Origin: an uncultured Acetatifactor sp. | Lineage (GTDB): Bacteria > Bacillota > Clostridia > Lachnospirales > Lachnospiraceae | Length of the DNA stretch: 7,018 nt | Direction of reading: 5' to 3' | Assembly (NCBI GenBank): GCA_947626405.1 | Contig: CANQSE010000100.1 | Location: 1-7,018 of the forward strand | In this document: piece by piece, positions 5,717-7,018 of the stretch | Numbering within the stretch: position 1 is the stretch's first letter | Layout: each line of letters begins with the position of its first letter | Made by a program: the position numbers and the translations under genes | The notes under the pieces: model-generated | The model's input: only the letters and a program-made list of their open reading frames with translations | What the model was told of the DNA's origin: nothing | Databases searched by the model: none

Positions 5717-6565
5717 TTATCCGGCGATAAAAAGCACCCCAAGCGTCCCCGGGCCGCAGTGGCTTGACACCACTCCTCCCGCTCTCGTCTCCCATATTTC
5801 GGAGAAAACTCCAAGTCCGCTTAAATATTCCCTTACCTTCTCAACGATGGCGCCGTCACAGCCGGAGTGCGTGATAAAGACGCGGGTGGGATCGGCGGAT
5901 TTTAAATCCTCCTCCATGTCACGCTCATACGAAAGGATCACCTTATCCATCGCACCCCGATACTTCTTTGCGGAGCTCATTACTCCGTCCGCGACCTGGA
6001 TCCTCGGGTGAAGCTTTAAGGCTCCGCCCGCCATGGCGGCAAGACCGCTGCAGCGTCCGCCCCTGTGAAGATAGACCAGCGTGTCCACCACAAAGCTTGC
6101 ACGCACCCTGGGGATAAGCTCCTCCATCCTGGTCTCTATATCCGCGGCGCTTCGCCCCGCCTTAGCCATCTCCGCCGCCTGAACAACCAGCAGCCCGATC
6201 CCGGTGGAAAGATTCTGCGAATCTATCACATGGATCCTGTCCTCCGCGTCAAGCTGCTGCGCCGCCATGCGCATCACATTTCCTGAGGACGACATTGTGC
6301 CTGAAATGGAGAAAGAGACAATCTCCATCCCCTCCTTTATATAAGGCTCAAACAGCTCCACCGCCCGCTCCATCGCCGGAGCCGATGTCTTCGGAGTCTC
6401 CTTATTGGCCTCGGACCAGGCGTAAATCTCATCAGCGGTTATGTCGCGCCCGTCCTCATATTCCTTCTCGCCAAGCAGAATATGAAGCGGAAGAATGTCA
6501 ATATCATATTTTTTAAGCAGTTCGTCACACAAATCGCATGTGCTGTCAGAAATTATCTTTACCAT
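5717..6565 (-). CDS. DegV family protein (fatty-acid-binding, FakB-like)
   Basis: A 282-residue cytosolic protein, the usual DegV length. Known: DegV proteins bind a fatty acid; FakB members present it to the kinase FakA for phosphorylation and entry into phospholipid synthesis. Seen: N-terminal IISDSTCDL (4-12, the DSxxD start motif), TSAPAM (60-65, family TSxPS), SFSISGTMSSSGN (84-96, family SxxLSGTYxSA), HVIDSQNLSTGIGLLV (112-127), TLVYLHRGGRCSG (162-174, family LxxGGRIS) and HCGPGTLGV (269-277) with the conserved His. Several motif positions differ from the commonest form (Ala in TSAPA, Met-Ser for Tyr-Gln in SGTMSS), so the ligand may differ. Start ATG 6565 has GGAGG (6578-6574) eight bases upstream; a start 15 codons earlier has no such site. 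No fakA is visible here. It is the first gene of a likely operon with the NYN gene, behind an unusual leader. Confidence 0.93.
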   Translation of the reverse strand: MVKIISDSTCDLCDELLKKYDIDILPLHILLGEKEYEDGRDITADEIYAWSEANKETPKTSAPAMERAVELFEPYIKEGMEIVSFSISGTMSSSGNVMRMAAQQLDAEDRIHVIDSQNLSTGIGLLVVQAAEMAKAGRSAADIETRMEELIPRVRASFVVDTLVYLHRGGRCSGLAAMAGGALKLHPRIQVADGVMSSAKKYRGAMDKVILSYERDMEEDLKSADPTRVFITHSGCDGAIVEKVREYLSGLGVFSEIWETRAGGVVSSHCGPGTLGVLFIAG

Positions 6566-6590
6566 GAAGATATCCTCCCCCAAAAAATTA

Positions 6591-6607
6591 GCAGAATCAT
6601 TACACCA
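6591..6607. repeat. 17-bp direct repeat, left copy (partner 6725-6741)
   Basis: GCAGAATCATTACACCA here against GCAGAATCATTATACCA at 6725-6741: 16 of 17 identical, start to start 134 bp apart. Flanking bases also match (A before, CA after). The complement of this sequence is split between 6667-6675 and 6713-6720, so those pieces can pair with either copy. Confidence 0.9.
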
Positions 6608-6726
6608 CAAGCGCAGAAAAGGAAGCGCCGCGCATGCGGCATTTACTTTTCAAGCGGTGGTTTGCCTGGTATAATCGACGCGACAGCGTCGTCTGCCGAT
6701 GAAATCGGCAGGGATTCTGCGCCAGC
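6591..6726 (-). promoter_or_regulatory. Structured degV leader with an alternative four-way junction
   Basis: Predicted mRNA from about 6726 to 6591. Minus-strand pairings: GCAGAATC (6720-6713) with GATTCTGC (6598-6591); CTGCCGAT (6711-6704) with ATCGGCAG (6700-6693); CGACGC (6691-6686) with GCGTCG (6681-6676); ATTATACCA (6675-6667) with TGGTGTAAT (6607-6599, one G-U). The last stem encloses GAAAAG (6651-6646) with CTTTTC (6621-6616) and GCCGC (6640-6636) with GCGGC (6631-6627). Only one base separates most stems. TAATTTTTT (6590-6582) follows the closing stem, then the degV ribosome binding site. The pairing is seen; a regulatory role is inference. Confidence 0.5.
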
Positions 6727-6741
6727 AGAATCATTATACCA
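6667..6741. repeat. 75-bp cloverleaf-forming palindromic element
   Basis: Outer stem TGGTATAAT (6667-6675) with ATTATACCA (6733-6741), nine pairs. Three arms: CGACGC/GCGTCG (6676-6681/6686-6691, loop GACA), CTGCCGAT/ATCGGCAG (6693-6700/6704-6711, loop GAA), GATTCTGC/GCAGAATC (6713-6720/6725-6732, loop GCCA). Of 75 bases 62 are paired, all Watson-Crick, with just two linker bases (6692, 6712). It is not a tRNA: arm and loop sizes are wrong and there is no anticodon loop or T-loop sequence. It may be a dispersed palindromic or MITE-like repeat, or part of the degV leader. Confidence 0.75.
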
Positions 6742-6761
6742 CATATCACCCGTCGACTCAA
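6733..6761 (-). promoter_or_regulatory. Extended -10 sigma-A promoter of degV
   Basis: Minus strand TTGAGT (6761-6756), 17-base spacer, perfect TATAAT (6738-6733) preceded by TGG (extended -10). The -10 box is inside the right-hand arm of the cloverleaf element; the -35 box is outside it. Expected start is near 6726, giving a leader of about 160 bases to degV. Confidence 0.65.
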
Positions 6762-6950
6762 ACAGTATTTCCTCAGCGCAAATTAATCCTCTGGTTTTTA
6801 ACGCTTATGCTTCAAAATATGCGGGAAATCATTGACGAAATATTCTTTGTGCAGTAATATTTTTACAGACATATTCCATGGAAAAAACTGCGGCCAGTCC
6901 GGCTGCACGGTGAAAGACACAGACAATAAAGATAAGTAAAGATAAGATAA
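6742..6950. other. Intergenic stretch without a supported gene
   Basis: No open frame with a ribosome binding site or a recognisable product. It contains the -35 box of the degV promoter (6756-6761), a weak plus-strand promoter candidate (TTGACG 6832-6837, 17 bases, TAATAT 6855-6860) and a possible minus-strand terminator at 6882-6907. From about 6930 it grades into imperfect AGATAAG-type repeats. Confidence 0.6.
6882..6907 (-). terminator. Possible terminator facing left
   Basis: On the minus strand TGCAGCC (6907-6901) pairs with GGCCGCA (6895-6889) with one A-C mismatch around a five-base loop, followed by GTTTTTT. It could end transcription entering from the right edge before the degV promoter. 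The mismatch weakens the call. Confidence 0.35.
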
Positions 6951-7018
6951 AGATATAAGATATAAAGATATAAGATATAAAGATATAAGATATAAAGATA
7001 TAAGATATAAAGATATAA
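6930..7018. repeat. AT-rich tandem repeat array, continuing past the window
   Basis: From 6951, four perfect copies of the 15-bp unit AGATATAAGATATAA and the first eight bases of a fifth reach the window end. Each unit is itself a 7+8 bp near-duplication. Degenerate shorter units (AGATAAGTAA, AGATAAGATAA) occupy 6930-6950, so the perfect array seems to have grown from them. No supported reading frame crosses it. Confidence 0.9.

Noticed and set aside
5700..5718. Plus-strand terminator ATTGC/GCAAT with T-run
   Set aside because: The stem is only five pairs and there is no plus-strand gene upstream that it would serve.
6667..6741. tRNA gene
   Set aside because: It has tRNA length and a cloverleaf shape, but loops of 3-4 bases, a 9-pair outer stem, no TTC T-loop, no anticodon loop and no CCA.
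6482..6835. 117-codon plus-strand frame
   Set aside because: It is antisense to the degV start and runs through the palindromic element; no ribosome site or recognisable product.
6878..6913. Short plus-strand leader peptide (11 codons, MEKTAASPAAR)
   Set aside because: No ribosome site before the ATG, and the overlapping hairpin has a U-tract only on the opposite strand.

Overview
The window looks like chromosomal DNA of a low-to-mid GC Clostridia species, most likely a Lachnospiraceae member. Support: strong AGGAGG-type ribosome binding sites, a DUF4364 protein, a DUF1385 (YqhQ-like) membrane protein next to rpmE and rho, and a Rho factor with a large low-complexity insert as often seen in this group. 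Taxonomy is inferred from gene content only.

Layout. On the minus strand, 1-2586 holds a rho -> rpmE -> DUF1385 cluster; the DUF1385 gene runs off the left edge. rpmE has its own good sigma-A promoter and a 5' hairpin, and a Rho-independent terminator separates it from DUF1385. Rho carries 20 tandem copies of a six-residue Glu/Ser/Arg/Asn unit. A divergent intergenic region (2587-2881) separates rho from a plus-strand pair: a malic enzyme (2882-4033) and a DUF4364 winged-helix-like protein (4149-4661). Their 115-bp gap can form two overlapping hairpins. DUF4364 ends tail-to-tail with a minus-strand pair, the two stop codons sharing one TTAA. That pair is degV (5717-6565, fatty-acid-binding DegV family) followed by a NYN-domain putative RNase with two OST-HTH/LOTUS domains (4658-5623).

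The most unusual part is the degV upstream region (6591-6761). A 75-bp segment (6667-6741) folds on paper into a nearly perfect cloverleaf. Its right-hand 17 bp are repeated directly at 6591-6607, so the internal arms can pair with either copy. A sigma-A promoter (TTGAGT-17-TATAAT with an extended TG) lies in the right-hand end. A transcript from it would lack the right copy and could close a second, alternative four-way junction ending at a U-rich tract just before the degV ribosome binding site. This could be a structured attenuator-like leader, or a dispersed palindromic repeat that has donated a promoter. The window ends inside a 15-bp AT-rich tandem repeat (6951-7018) that continues past the edge.

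How the genes relate. rho, rpmE and DUF1385 are housekeeping (transcription termination, ribosome, membrane). Malic enzyme links malate to pyruvate and reducing power. DegV and the NYN/LOTUS protein probably form a two-gene operon, but no functional link between them can be read from sequence.
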